Shown: positions 46,703 through 58,165 of the stretch, piece after piece
Numbering within the stretch: the stretch's first letter is position 1
Layout of the letters: the number at the start of each line of letters is the position of its first letter
Assembly: GCA_010015655.1 (NCBI GenBank)
Contig: ML976673.1
Span: 748,615 to 812,614, forward strand
Source: Bimuria novae-zelandiae CBS 107.79
Lineage: Eukaryota > Ascomycota > Dothideomycetes > Pleosporales > Didymosphaeriaceae
DNA length: 64,000 nucleotides
Direction: 5' to 3'
Notes under the pieces: model-generated
Seen by the model: only the letters and a program-made list of their open reading frames with translations
The model's database searches: none
What the model was told of the DNA's origin: nothing
Translations under genes and position numbers: made by a program

Positions 46703-48937
46703 ATGCTCCATTGTCGCGCCTGTCTCTCGCGATGCATACGGGCAGTCGATACGTCACCCTTGCAGACGCACCGCTTCCGCCGTGGTGGTCTTTCAGCGCT
46801 CATTGCGACCCAGAAACGGTCTGCGAGCTCCCGGCCGCGCGATGCCTTTGATGTAGCAGCCCAGGAATCCTCGAAGGGAAGATCCGTAGCCAGACCAAAT
46901 CGAGAACCCTCGCAGAGGAGAGATAGATGGGAAAGCTCGCCGGCAGCGAGAAACTTGAAAACGCGCGAGGATCGAGCGTTGCGCCGCCTAGTGGACCGAG
47001 ATGCGCTGAAGCAAGAAGTTTCTGCCGGAGAGATGTGGTTAGGCAAGCGCGACCCTCGGATGTCGCAATCAGAATGGGACAGGCGGAGAAAGGAGCTGCG
47101 GTTCTTGCACGATCCACTCGAAGTCGCTGCATTCGTGAAGCAGGAGCTGGCCAAGGGCAGGTCGAAGGAAATGCTGCAGCTGGTGCGCATGGCTAGTCAT
47201 TCCATGTCAGTCGTTGTCAGCTGGAACCACATCATCGACCAGCTCATGAAGAGTGGCAACGTCTCTAAAAGCATGGATGTGTACAATGAAGTAAGTTCAT
47301 GTCGCAGCAATTTATGGATCGTCGCTTACGCAGCGCAGATGAAAAAACGCGGCCAGTTTCCCGACTCTTATACGTACACCATCATCCTTCGAGGCCTGGC
47401 GAACAATGTAGACAAATCGGGCGTCGTCAGCCATGCAATAGCCGTTTACCACTCCATGTCGGCGCCGAACTCGCGAGTCCAGCCGTCGGTCATACACACG
47501 AATGCCGCTCTCACCGTATGCGCGCGATCACTGGATATGGACGCGCTCTGGGGCTTTGCCGCAAAGATTCCTGAAAGCGGCCCAGGCGCGGCCGACGCAA
47601 GGACCTTCACAATCATACTGAACGCGATCCGCCAGAATCTGCTAGTGAATGCGCCGCTTGGGGAAGACGAACGTGAACTTGCGCACCGACGGGATCGCGG
47701 TGTGGTAGAAGGCAGACGAATTTGGGAAGACGTCGTGGGCAAGTGGAGAAACGCAGATATAGTCATCGAAGAAGAGCTGGTTTGTGCAATGGGAAGACTG
47801 TTGCTCGTCGGAAGCAGGCCTCGTGATTGGGATGACGTACTTTCCCTGGTCGAGCAGACGATGGACATACCACGGCTTGTGCCTCGATTGGGGACTGTAG
47901 AGCGAGAGTCGCTGCCACGAATCCGAGCGCCCAACACACCCATCGAACTCAAATTCGACGACGACCATCTAAGCCCGGACAATACCCCTGTACGCGGAGA
48001 CGAATTTCTTGCACTCACTGAAGGAGAATCGGGCAAGAATTCAAGACCGCTCACATATGCGACTCCATCGAATGAGACACTGTCCATGGTTCTCGAAGCC
48101 TGTCAGAAGATTGTGGCTCCCAAAGCCGCCGACGAGTATTGGGACACGCTCACGGATCCCGGCACTTACGGTGTCGTACCTGACAACAACAACCTTCACC
48201 AGCGCTTGCGACTCCTGCGCATAAACCGCGCCTCGACCGCTACAGTAAAGATGCTGCGGGAGGACTTCAAGGATCTGGTGCTCAAACCGGGAACGTTCAG
48301 GATAGCGATGAGCACTTGCGTGCGCGACAAGAACAACCACAACTCGCTCAGAAATGCGAACAAAATTTTAGAGCTAATGATGCGTACTCTCCCCGATGCG
48401 GATGCAAAGACAAGCTTGTCCTACGCTGAGCTCGCTTCCCGCTTCCCGCTAGCCAAGGGTGAGGACCTCGTGGAAGCACTCACGTTCCTCCAGCCTGTGA
48501 TCAAGAGTATCAGGATCCAGCTCAACGTGGGAGCAGAATTGGAACACAAGGGTCGGCCTCGAGTTGGTGCTAGCCAGTTGACGGAAGCGGCGAGAGATGA
48601 TGCCCTGTTAGCTCTCCGCAGGATATATGCAGTTTACGACAAGCTTCTCATTTCCAACCTGATTCCAGAGGAGCAGAAGCGCCCTTTTAGGGCTGAGAGA
48701 GCGAGGATGTCAGCGTTACTCCAGAGACTTACCTTTGATGCCTCTTCTAAGGGTGGGCCGAAAGAGGGCGGCGCGGCTAAGGGCGAAGGAGACGCATCCC
48801 TTGAAGGAGAGAAAAGATCAGAAAGTGAACGAAAAGCGCGGACACCCGGTAGGAGCTGGCGTGCGAGCAGGGCAGCTCCTCCAGAAAACCGGAGGTCGTG
48901 GTCGTCTCGTCCTAGAGAGGAGCGGGCAACATTGTGA
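46703..48937 (+). CDS. Pentatricopeptide-repeat protein, probably mitochondrial
   Basis: Exons 46703-47290 and 47339-48937 give 728 residues. The start MLHCRACLSRCIRA opens a basic presequence-like region to about residue 60, consistent with mitochondrial import. A conserved block EMWLGKRDPRMSQSEWDRRRK then precedes PPR-like helices (VSWNHIIDQLMKSGNVSKSM, FPDSYTYTIILRGLA, VIHTNAALTVCARSLDMDAL, ADARTFTIILNAIR). The C-terminus is charged and disordered. Fungal PPR proteins bind mitochondrial RNA for processing or translation; the target cannot be inferred. The 48-bp intron at 47291-47338 (gtaagt...gcgcag) is a multiple of three without stops. Removing it joins VYNE to MKKRGQFPDSYTY and restores the repeat. 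The frame is open further upstream to 46535, but that part is not presequence-like. Confidence 0.85.
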   Translation: MLHCRACLSRCIRAVDTSPLQTHRFRRGGLSALIATQKRSASSRPRDAFDVAAQESSKGRSVARPNREPSQRRDRWESSPAARNLKTREDRALRRLVDRDALKQEVSAGEMWLGKRDPRMSQSEWDRRRKELRFLHDPLEVAAFVKQELAKGRSKEMLQLVRMASHSMSVVVSWNHIIDQLMKSGNVSKSMDVYNEVSSCRSNLWIVAYAAQMKKRGQFPDSYTYTIILRGLANNVDKSGVVSHAIAVYHSMSAPNSRVQPSVIHTNAALTVCARSLDMDALWGFAAKIPESGPGAADARTFTIILNAIRQNLLVNAPLGEDERELAHRRDRGVVEGRRIWEDVVGKWRNADIVIEEELVCAMGRLLLVGSRPRDWDDVLSLVEQTMDIPRLVPRLGTVERESLPRIRAPNTPIELKFDDDHLSPDNTPVRGDEFLALTEGESGKNSRPLTYATPSNETLSMVLEACQKIVAPKAADEYWDTLTDPGTYGVVPDNNNLHQRLRLLRINRASTATVKMLREDFKDLVLKPGTFRIAMSTCVRDKNNHNSLRNANKILELMMRTLPDADAKTSLSYAELASRFPLAKGEDLVEALTFLQPVIKSIRIQLNVGAELEHKGRPRVGASQLTEAARDDALLALRRIYAVYDKLLISNLIPEEQKRPFRAERARMSALLQRLTFDASSKGGPKEGGAAKGEGDASLEGEKRSESERKARTPGRSWRASRAAPPENRRSWSSRPREERATL

Positions 48938-49336
48938 AAAGTGGCTGGGCTGCATATATCCATATATTTCCGTTGCATAAGCGGGCTGCATTCTGAGTGG
49001 TATTTGGCGTTGTAGAAAAGAGGGGGCATTGGAATCTGCGAGCAACGTTACTCTGTATCATACTACGAATGTTGTACCATAGCATAGACTTACAATTATA
49101 TCTATTTAATGCGCCATGCACTCCCATGCCACCATAGTTTCTGACCTAGAGATTACTGAAGGCTTGTTATTATAGGACCATCAAACGTTCTGCGTTCAAA
49201 AGCAATCGCAATTCAGAACCACAGCACCAAACCATGGGTCCGTGCATCTCCGCCAAGCCCTTATCCACTCCAACATCTACTTCTCACCGCCACCACCACA
49301 ACCGCACGCGCCGAACACGCCCCAGACTGCGTAATC
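48938..49336. other. Intergenic between PPR gene and rtf2
   Basis: 399 bp, no gene seen; it contains the 3' flank of the PPR gene and the rtf2 promoter/leader. Confidence 0.5.
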
Positions 49337-50335
49337 ATGGGTAACGACGGCGGTAGCATCCCCAAGCGCCGCGAACTCGTCAAAGAAGCCGCCAAAGCCC
49401 CCACGGCCGCACAGATCAAAGAAGCCCGCGCCGAATCCCAAGACCACGCCTGGAACCACTGCGCACTGTCCTCCAAGCCGCTCGCCGCGCCCGTCGTATC
49501 CGACTGTCTCGGGACGCTGTACAATAAAGACAGCATCCTAGAGTTCCTACTTGCGGAAGAGGGAAGTGCGGAGAAAGTTGAGGGCGAAAAGGTGCTTGGG
49601 GGAAGGGTGAAAGGCTTGAAAGATGTCGTGGAGGTGAAGTTTGAGGTTGATAGGGAAGAGGAGAGGGGGAATGGGCGGAGGGAGAAATGGGTGTGTCCGG
49701 TGACGAGGGTGGAGATGGGGCCCGGGACGAAGGCGGTGTATGTGGTGCCGTGTGGGCATGCGTTTGCGGGGAGTGTGGTGAGGGAGGTGCAGGAGAGGGT
49801 TTGTGTGCAGGTATGTCACCATCAACCCCACTCGCATGATTTCTTGAACTAGGAAGCTAACGGGAAGCAGTGCAACGAAGCATATGCAGAGAACGATGTT
49901 ATTCCCATACTCCCGACGGCGCCGGAGGATATCGCGCGGTTAAATCTCCGCGTTAAGACGCTGAAAGAGAAGGGTCTTACGCACGCGCTGAAGAAAGCGT
50001 CAGGCAGCAAGAAGCGCAAGAAGAACGCTGAGGCTGACGTCGCGACCGCGAATGACGAGGGGAGGGTTAGCACCGAGGAAGAGGAGAAGAAAGCGGCCGC
50101 CAAAGCGGATAAGAAGGAGAAGGAGAAGGTGAAGAGACCGGACAACGGCATCAAGAATGCCAGCACGGCGTATCTGACGAAGAAGGTGTTGGAGGAGCAG
50201 GAAGAGAGGAATAAGCGGCGGAAGCTGACGCAGAACGATAACGTCAAGAGCTTGTTCTCGGAAGGGAATCGGAAGGCGGATTTGGCGAATAGCAAGGATT
50301 ATATGACGAGGGGGTTCAGTATTGGTGGGAAGTAG
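49337..50335 (+). CDS. rtf2: Replication termination factor 2
   Basis: Exons 49337-49810 and 49871-50335 (60-bp intron, branch GCTAAC) encode 312 residues. The start MGNDGGSIPKRRELVKE, the first modified RING half (HCALSSKPL, VVSDCLGTLYNKDSILEFLL) and the second (WVCPVTRVEM, VVPCGHAFAGSVV, then CNEAYAENDVIPILP across the splice) are typical of the Rtf2 family. A Lys/Glu-rich tail ends NSKDYMTRGFSIGGK. S. pombe Rtf2 stabilises paused forks at the RTS1 barrier and affects splicing; the human protein works at stalled forks. Nuclear location is inferred. Confidence 0.92.
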
Positions 50336-51306
50336 GGCGGTCATGGGTACGGGCAAGCGGCGGCGACCCCATTTTTAAGCAACGGTGAGCTCCACGTTCG
50401 GGGACGAAGTTGCATACTGCATTTCAAGGCGTCAGGGCAGGGACCGGATATAGCATAGGCTGGGGCATCGGCGTTTGGTTGGAAGAGATACCACAGGAAC
50501 CCATGTCACGGGTCTATGAAACACCGTGTCCCATCAATACACTGTAACAATGCGGATCTGCGCGATGCCCTGGACCTTGAGTGACATTTCTCTGTAGAGC
50601 GTGCGGACAGAGTCATGCTGAAAGACTCGCAGCTACGCCGTGAAGCTTGATGAGAGAATCAAAGGAGATGAGCTGAACGCGAAGCGAAGAAAGATTTGGT
50701 GTGGAGGAGGAAGAAAGCTGTGCGTCGTGCGAAGAGATTGACTCACTACTGTGAGCGAGTGAGCACCACCGCACCTGCCTCCCGACGCGTCGAGTCGCGC
50801 CACGAACACGACACCACGTGCACCACTACAAACCTCCTTGGATCCATAAGCTAGCTGCCTGCTCCTGCAACGAACTTGAAGTACACCGTTAGCCTGGGGA
50901 TGAACATAGGCAACATTAATATAATAGGCAGGTGCGTGGGTAGGATCGGGATAAGTGGTTAGTTCCTCATTCTAGGAAGGACCAACCCTCAGGAGGAATA
51001 GAACGCACCACGATGACAGGAAACAAAAATTTGATTCTATGAGAGTATGACATAAACACATAATAAGAAAGCCGGTACCCTTTGACGCCCACATAGTAGA
51101 GAGACGAACAATGGTATCTACAACACCACTCGACGTACCGTGCATGTAATCCAAGCCTCTAAAAGTGGAAAGTCCCTCCGCACAGGTATCCACTACGATC
51201 TCTTGTATTCGGCCCGTTGTATGCACAACACCGTCTGAATTGAAGCGAAGCATGGTGAACCCGTAGATGAGACGCATAAACCAAAAAGTGCCGAAACGTC
51301 CGCTTC
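50336..51306. other. Convergent intergenic region between rtf2 and psk1
   Basis: 971 bp between two 3' ends. No gene seen. Short ORFs (79-101 codons, minus strand, 50972-51398) are not supported and the last one overlaps the kinase. Confidence 0.5.
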
Positions 51307-53079
51307 TTAAAAGCCAAACACAGGCTCATCCAACAAGCTTTGACTAGCCACAAAGCTGAATCCACCAAAGGGGTCCTTCTCCATGGCCGAATACTCATCG
51401 TCCATAATGTCCTGACCGTCCTGCTTGCTCACGATGTTCGACAACGCCGCGCTCGTGAATTCATCGCTGAAGTTCTCGGCCAGCTCCGGGTCCGTGATCA
51501 GCGGGATGATTGGCGGCTCCAGCTCCCTGGCCATAAGCTTCTTCCAATCGAGCTTGCGGAAGAAGCGGTGCGCTCGGATCGTGTTCATGTCCTTGGGCAT
51601 GTTGTACCCGAGGCGCTTCTTGGGCTCCTTGCGCAAGAAACGTGTCAGCAAATCTTTGGCATCCTGCGAGAGGTAATATGGCAGCGAGGGCTTCTTGTAC
51701 AGGATGTTTTGCTGGATTTTCGCGTGATTATTGCCCTCGAAGGGAGGGGCGCCAGTGAGCAGGTCGTAGCCGAGGGCACCTAGGGACCACCAGTCTACAG
51801 CCATGCCGTAATCACGACCTTGGATCACCTCGGGGGCCATAAAGTCGATGGTTCCCGCAATGGAATTGCAAGTTTCGTCATCAACAGCAACTTTGCTAAG
51901 ACCGAAGTCGGTAAGAAGCAGATGACCTTCGGCGTCGAGGAGGCAGTTTTCAGGCTTTAGATCGCGGTAGACGATGCCAACGGTGCGATGGAGGTAGTCG
52001 AGAGCGAGGACCATTTCACCCATGTAAAAGGCCGCCGTATCTTCGTTAAACATGCGCTCCTGCGCCAGATGATGAAAGAGCTCGCCGCCCTGCGCGTACT
52101 CAAGGATCAGGTAGAGCTTCTCGTGGTCCTGGAACGCATAATACAGGTTAACAATGAATGGATGGCGGTTCACGCTCTCAAGAATAGCGCGCTCGGTCTT
52201 GGTCTGCTCAATGAGCTTCTTGCGCACAGTGAGAGATGCCTTCTTGAACTGCTTTTGCGCGTAGAGGCGGCCTGTCGCACGCTGCTTAACCAGAAGGACG
52301 GTACCAAAGCTTCCCTTGCCCAGGCAGGTGAGCGTGTCGAAGTCTTCGGCGGCCATCTTGCGCGCGACGCTGCTGGTAAGCATAGTCGACGGCTTTGAGC
52401 AAACGTCAGGACTGACAAAGTCCTCATTGAGATCGACTTCATAGCTCTCCATTTCCGTGCGGTCGCTGTCACTAAAGTTGGACACACTGGCATTGCTGGA
52501 AATACCCGACCGGAGCTGTCCAGGGGGGCATCCACAGGGCTTTTGAGGAGAGTCGACACGCGGGCCGAGATTTAGGGCCTCGAGCTGCTGCTTGAGGTTC
52601 CCGAGAGCTCCAGCAGCAGAGGTTGGGCGAAGGGCAGGGCTGCTCGTGACGCTGGGGTATGCAGACCAGGAAGGCCCGAAGCGTGACGTGGTCACAACAG
52701 AGCAGTCCGACTCTTCTCCGCCGGATGCGACAGGTGTCTCGAAGCCGCGCACCGTGGACATGGCGGGGGCAGCCTTCAGACCCTTCTTCTTCTTCTTTCT
52801 GTTCTTCTGCGCCTTCTTCATCACGGCCTCAAAATCCAGCTTGTCAGCTTGCGCAGGCTGCTTCTTCTTCTCCTGATTCGGCTGCACGAGCCGCCGCGGG
52901 ATGGGAGACGCGATTGCAATGGGCGGGGTACCCATCGTCGTATGCGTGAAGGTCGGCACGTCAAGATCCATGCACTCGGTGTCATCTGGGGCATGCTCGG
53001 GCTCTTTGGGCGCTACAGGCGGGTCGGCCTTCGTGCCACCCGTCAGATGCGCCTCATCGTCAAACGTGAATATCGCCAT
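51307..53079 (-). CDS. psk1: AGC-family protein kinase, Psk1/S6K-like
   Basis: Single-exon ORF of 590 residues. A disordered N-terminus of ~245 residues includes a Lys-rich stretch (KNRKKKKKGLK). The kinase domain shows the Gly loop GKGSFG, the Lys in YAQKQFKK, the catalytic YRDLKPEN, TDFGLSK, the activation segment SIAGTIDFMAPEV and DWWSLGALGYDLLTG. After it comes an AGC C-tail with PFGGFSFV, which fits the hydrophobic motif F-x-x-F-S-F phosphorylated by TOR-type kinases. The order and HPFIVNLYYAFQ resemble S6 kinase and fission yeast Psk1, so a role downstream of TORC1 in growth control is likely but inferred. The family is firm; the exact orthology is less so. Confidence 0.88.
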   Translation of the reverse strand: MAIFTFDDEAHLTGGTKADPPVAPKEPEHAPDDTECMDLDVPTFTHTTMGTPPIAIASPIPRRLVQPNQEKKKQPAQADKLDFEAVMKKAQKNRKKKKKGLKAAPAMSTVRGFETPVASGGEESDCSVVTTSRFGPSWSAYPSVTSSPALRPTSAAGALGNLKQQLEALNLGPRVDSPQKPCGCPPGQLRSGISSNASVSNFSDSDRTEMESYEVDLNEDFVSPDVCSKPSTMLTSSVARKMAAEDFDTLTCLGKGSFGTVLLVKQRATGRLYAQKQFKKASLTVRKKLIEQTKTERAILESVNRHPFIVNLYYAFQDHEKLYLILEYAQGGELFHHLAQERMFNEDTAAFYMGEMVLALDYLHRTVGIVYRDLKPENCLLDAEGHLLLTDFGLSKVAVDDETCNSIAGTIDFMAPEVIQGRDYGMAVDWWSLGALGYDLLTGAPPFEGNNHAKIQQNILYKKPSLPYYLSQDAKDLLTRFLRKEPKKRLGYNMPKDMNTIRAHRFFRKLDWKKLMARELEPPIIPLITDPELAENFSDEFTSAALSNIVSKQDGQDIMDDEYSAMEKDPFGGFSFVASQSLLDEPVFGF

Positions 53080-54208
53080 GTGACCGGCCTATGGCGACGC
53101 GTGAAAAGGCTCGGTCCACGTGCACAATCAACTTGGGGCTTGGTTCTCTATGGTGCGCGTTAGCGAGCGCTCTTCCTGTAGCCTCGACAAAGTGCCCGCG
53201 CACCTCCAAATCCCACAATTAACTCTTCAACCTGGTTTACCGTCCGCCCAGTGATCAAGGCGGACCTCCCGCCAGTAGATCCCAAAGAAGCGCCGCAAAG
53301 CTGGCGTCAGTCTTGGAGAGTCCAAAGGGGCGCGCAGAGTTCGGGGTCGCGGATGCAGCCAGGTTGCAGTCGCAAAAGGTAAGAAAGGCGGTCTCGGTGT
53401 TGAACGCAGATCCCATAGATGGCAGAATATCGCGATTGGGGTTGTGTTTGTGAATAGTGCTAGGTAGCTGCCCTGGCCGTGCGTGTCCTTGGTGTGTGTG
53501 CGGTGTGCTGAGCGTTTGGTAGAAGTAAGGTGGTCGGTCAGGCCGCAGAGGAAACCTGCGTGACTGGGGCCTGTAAAATTAGCACCCGAGCGGCCGTAGC
53601 GCATGTGAAGGGCGCTAATCCTTCCCCGGCGATCATCCTGAGCCTCCCCATATTCTCCACACTCCACATGCTATCTCATTCAGCGCCGTCTGTTTTGATG
53701 ATCGCATCTCTAGCTCAACAGCATGTGCGTGCCGTTAACACCTCTCCAGCCTCTTTCCTCTTTGCGATCGTACCGGCGCGCCTCCTAAATTTGCTGCGAA
53801 CCCGGCGTCGATCATGAAACCACGGAGGCGCCATCTCCGAACGTCATGCACGACATCAGCAATTGGAGAGCGAAGGGTGTTGGAGTGATGCGAGACAGAC
53901 CCCCTAAAAATCTTGCAGAGTTTCTACAAGTGACACACTTTTTACGTTGCTGAGCTTCTAGTAGTAGCTCTGCGCACATCACGCGCAAACAACACCGTTG
54001 CAGCAAAGGCATCATAATCTACGTTATTGGCCACCATATAGCAGTGTTTCACAGAGTAGAATACAGTCATGCATTCAACAACTCAATAAATACGTTACAA
54101 TGCGTCAATAAACGCCCTTCGCCCGACCGTCACTTTACACAATCATCCCCAATCAAGCTGAAACCCCTCCATCCAATGTACACCCTTCCAACCTATTGAC
54201 CCGCTCTC
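53080..54208. other. Upstream of the kinase, and 3' flank of chitin deacetylase
   Basis: About 1.1 kb. ORFs of 146 (-) and 95 (+) codons at 53227-53817 lack domains. The stretch 54020-54200 is AT-richer and probably 3' UTR of the deacetylase. Confidence 0.5.
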
Positions 54209-55777
54209 CTATGTGCAAGTGCCAAAAGACTTGTTGCAGCCGGTTCCGCAGTGATCGGTGGTAGAGCCGCACCATCCGTACTGAGAGCAGCAGTTGCCGA
54301 ACGTGGAGCCCTGGCAAGTGAAACCAGGGGTGCCGGCGCAGGTACCGTCAGTGGAGACCTTGTTGGTGGAAGACGCAGTAGGAGCAGCAGAACTAAAAGC
54401 AGGAACAAAAATCAGCGCCCAGTGCAACAAAAACAGTTTCCAGATGTAAATAAAGTCTTCCTTACGTCGCGGTGCCCGAGGGAATGTTGCCCGTAGAGCT
54501 CCTGTACCAATTGGCCTTGGGGTCGTTGAGGCACTCACCAACGGTGACAGCCTTGTAGCCAAGGGTGGTGAGAGTGGACAGCACGTACGCAGTGAGGTTA
54601 TAAGCCGTCTGCGGGTGAATATCGTGAGCGATAGCCAACCACTCGTCCTGCGCAGGAGTGGCGCCACCCTGGGTGATGTTGCCCCTGAAGTTATCCTTTG
54701 CGTTCTGGATTTGGGTATCCTCGAGTTGGTTGTAGTCGTCTGTGTCGACATCAAAGTAGATGACGTGGTAGCCCAGGTCAGCCATGGTCTTCTCACAGCC
54801 AGATGCAGTAGTGCAGCTGCTGTACGGCGGGCGCATATATGTCGGGAAGTACCCCACAATGTTGCGAATGGCCATCTCGTTCTTGATCATCTGTGCCTTC
54901 CGGTCCGTCTCAGAGATAGCGCTCAGGTCCTGGTGTGTCCACGTGTGGGATGCAATCTGGTGACCTTCGGCGGCCATGCGCTTGATGGTAGCGGTATGGC
55001 TGGCAGTGGTATCGATCTCTCCCTTGTTGATGTTGTTGCCCGTAATGAAGAACGTGCCCCTGGCATTATATTGTTCGAACAGATCCAACACATGCTCCGT
55101 GTAGTTGTCGAATGGGCCATCGTCAAACGTTAACGCCACAGTGCCCGGTACTGTGCACTCGTAGATACCTGCTCCACCATAAAGAATTGAACCCAACTTG
55201 GTTCGGCTGACGGAAGATGTGTTGGCTCCGGCCGGGATAGCGTTATCCGGACATCCAGGACCGTACTGGTAGTTGCAGCCAGGCGCGTAGCAATAGTCAT
55301 CCGTGTTGCCGCACCCTATGTATTGTCAGCATTCGTTGTTATGGCTAGTGTATGATAGATGTTCGCACAACTGCAGTTTGACCGCATATACAATCCATTG
55401 TGAAATTGATTATGCGGAATTCGCAAGTGGCACATGGCAGCTGATCCAATGTGTGCCGCCTGCGCGCTTCTCGCCATGTTCAATTTAAATTGGAGTTGGG
55501 GTATTGACTTACACCCCGCACCACTGCAGCAATAGCCTGCAGCACAAGACCCAAATCCCGGCCCGCACTGCCCATCCGTACCGCCTTGACGAGGCTTCAA
55601 ACTTCTTTCATGAGCGTGAGCAAGTTCCGCGGCACGAATTTTTAAGCTGTCCATCAAGTTCCGCGCCTTCAAATCCCTCATGTGCAAGCCGCCAATCTTG
55701 GGAAGCCCAGGAGCATCGTGGGCGCTGACAATGGGCGCGACCGCGGCGACGGTAGCGATAGCTGTAGAAAAACGCAT
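54209..55777 (-). CDS. Secreted chitin deacetylase with two CBM18 modules
   Basis: Exons 55513-55777, 54466-55315 and 54209-54392 encode 432 residues. A signal peptide MRFSTAIATVAAVAPIVSA comes first. A chitin-binding type-1 module (CGPGFGSC, GYCCSGAG, WCGNTDDYC) is followed by a NodB polysaccharide deacetylase with all five motifs: TFDDGP, HTWTH, RPPYSS, DVDTDDY and IAHDIH. After a Thr/Ser linker a second CBM18 (CQGSTFGNCCSQYGWCG) ends the protein. The enzyme removes acetyl groups from chitin at the cell wall or outside, making chitosan; in plant-associated fungi this is thought to reduce recognition of hyphal chitin. The 197-bp first intron falls inside the first CBM18 at its conserved Trp codon; the second is 73 bp. 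Confidence 0.92.
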
Positions 55778-57320
55778 ATCGAAGCGTGGTAGAACTGAAT
55801 ATTAATATTAAGGAATAAAACCCCCTTTGGGTGTGAATGGAGCAAAGAAAGGTGAAGCGAGTGTATGGCGATAATTCACGCCTGAGGACCTTTCCTGGTG
55901 CTGGAGAAGAAAGTGCCACACAGCGGAAGGCAAGTTGAAATAGATAGACCAGGTAAGAGGGAAAGAAAGGTAGGGGCAAGTGTGCCCGTAGGGCCTTGCC
56001 ATCTTTATGAGAAATCGAAACTAAATGATCGACTGCAGGCAAGAGAGCTAGCATGCTCGCTACCCATGTTCAACTGCTAAACTTGACTCGGTTCTGCAAG
56101 TCAAAAGCGACGGCGCGACAACAGCCCTGCCTCCCGCCGAGCCCGCTAGCTCTAGTCTGAAATACCTTTTTCGGGTGTGGGGCCTTTATCACATAGCCGC
56201 TTCGATGCGGTTGTGGTCGATTTCGTAGACGGCCGGGTCTTGGATTGGTGGGCGCTGAGGTGTCACAGCACGGGCGTTCATATATTCTTCAGACCTGGCT
56301 CTTGGCTGCTATTGATTCAGACCTGTGTTCGGTCTTGGTACGGGACGACGTTTCATTGCCAGCGTTCTTAACTTCATGTCAAGAAGCAGAGAAGTCTGGC
56401 GGGTACTAACGCATGACAGGCCCTGGCATGACCGGTCCTGAGCTTCAGTTCGAGACTATCAAATGGTTCTCCCCGAGTTTTTCTGCTCGACGATGATCTG
56501 GATGGTTAGAGAGCACTCCTTTGCGGATTTGCCGTACCATCAAGGGCCATTACACATGCGTCGCACGAAACAGCGATGGCTTCAGCGGGCTGCAGCCAAA
56601 CCCCAAACACTGAATGACGGCTCAGCATGAGCTCCTGCCAGTGGCGTCGTTCGCCGTGTCACATGTTGTGTTGAGCTCACCAGACGCAGGATCTTCAGAA
56701 CGGTGCTCTAGCGTGCCATGACGCTGCGGAATGATCGCGTTCTCGATGTGTAACATTGGGGGCGTGGCCGCGACGTGGAGAAGGGTAGTACCCATGAAAC
56801 GGTCGGGACTTTGGGCTGCGCGCTACAGGTGTGCCGCACAGTCAAGCCCAGCTGCCGGCATGCGTCGTTGCCCTTATGTATTCAACGCACCACTGCTCTG
56901 GGCATACAACACATTCGCAAAAATTGGGGCTTGTGTCCTGCATGTTTTACAGCTGCGGTGCGTCCCTTAGCAGCGGTGGAGAATGATGCGTAGATGCGAT
57001 CATCGAAGATGGACGTTGAAGAACCGGAATCGACGGCGGCGCGAAGCATGGAAGACGGGATGGAAGGCGCCCCATGTCTCGTCCCGCAAGCGAGAAGCTC
57101 CTCCGATCTACCCCTGACTTTTCAACCTTAGGCCCCACTTCGCTCTACACATTAACATCGCAGGTCACCAGCCACATGTTCAACGCACCTCGTACAACAC
57201 ACCACCACTCCCTTGGTATTTTTCGAAAGCACGCGCTCATCCCAAGAAAACATGTGGACCGCATCACTCTATCCAAAAACCAATACTTCCCCCTCGATGT
57301 GAAGAGTAAAGCGCCGTCTC
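55778..57320. other. Intergenic, about 1.5 kb
   Basis: Contains the deacetylase promoter and pyrimidine-rich leader (55780-56050). No supported gene; short ORFs of 60-100 codons only. Confidence 0.5.
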
Positions 57321-57515
57321 ATGTCCTCGTTCTCGTCCAGTCCGCCGGCTCGGCGAAAACAAACACGCGAGCCACCCCTACCTAACCCCGGCCTCCGCAT
57401 TCGTGTCGTTGACGACGCTGTATCTACCACGGTCTGTCGTTGCGCGGTGCAATTCCTTGTCGTCGTGATTACATTGCTGCTTGGCCTAATAATTGCAATT
57501 GTACAGTACGCGTAG
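57321..57515 (+). CDS. Possible single-pass membrane microprotein (64 aa)
   Basis: The ORF encodes a Ser/Pro/Arg-rich N-terminus (MSSFSSSPPARRKQ), a short middle and a C-terminal hydrophobic helix FLVVVITLLLGLIIAIVQYA, so the protein would be tail-anchored. Fully overlapping minus-strand ORF 57269-57691 has no domain. There is no family I recognise. It is offered because the clean polar-then-hydrophobic layout is unlike the chance ORFs nearby; conservation would decide. Confidence 0.35.
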   Translation: MSSFSSSPPARRKQTREPPLPNPGLRIRVVDDAVSTTVCRCAVQFLVVVITLLLGLIIAIVQYA

Positions 57516-58165
57516 GGCGAGTGAATCCGCGCCGATGAAGCCGAGGGGTCGTTGCTTTTTTGCGCAAGAGCGTTGAGTCTCCATCGCATTTTGCCGACGG
57601 CGTGGTGTGGTGTAACGGCGAAGCGAGAACCATGCGGTGCAGGCACCTTGCGGCACAGCATGAGTCGTCGGGATGCTGCAGGTGCGAGCAACAGCGCTCA
57701 GGGGAAGTGACTTCGAGCGCGGACTGCTTGGAAATTTATTTTTATAGGATGAGTGTGGTCAGGGACGCGCCCCTGCATGGCAGGTAAGTAGAGCGGCAAC
57801 GGTTCAAAAAGAAGGATTTAAGGGAGATGCGAGTATGGTACCTTTCGGAGGTGTTGCGTAGAAGTCGCACGATGCACGATCGTGCGATTGAGCTGCATAG
57901 GTTAGATCGGTGGCGGTAATGGTCCAGGAATCGCGATGCGAGAGTGTTGAATGAAGGTACGCAGTCTTCCTCTGGTGGATGCTGAAGACTTCATGGGAAA
58001 CATTTCGCAGCCTTCGCGTGCACGTCACACGAGTTCCTCGGTCGACCGAGCTGAACAATTAAAAAAAAACTCCTATAAGGGTGTCCTATCATCAGAATCT
58101 ATATTTACAAACGAAACATCTGCCGCCTCAATCACCACTACCACCGTCATCCCCTCATTCCCACC
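57516..58165. other. Intergenic between microprotein candidate and PLC-like gene
   Basis: 650 bp with nothing recognised; an A9 run lies near 58061. Confidence 0.5.

Noticed and set aside
52592..52949. Plus-strand ORFs inside psk1
   Set aside because: Antisense shadows of the kinase coding frame.
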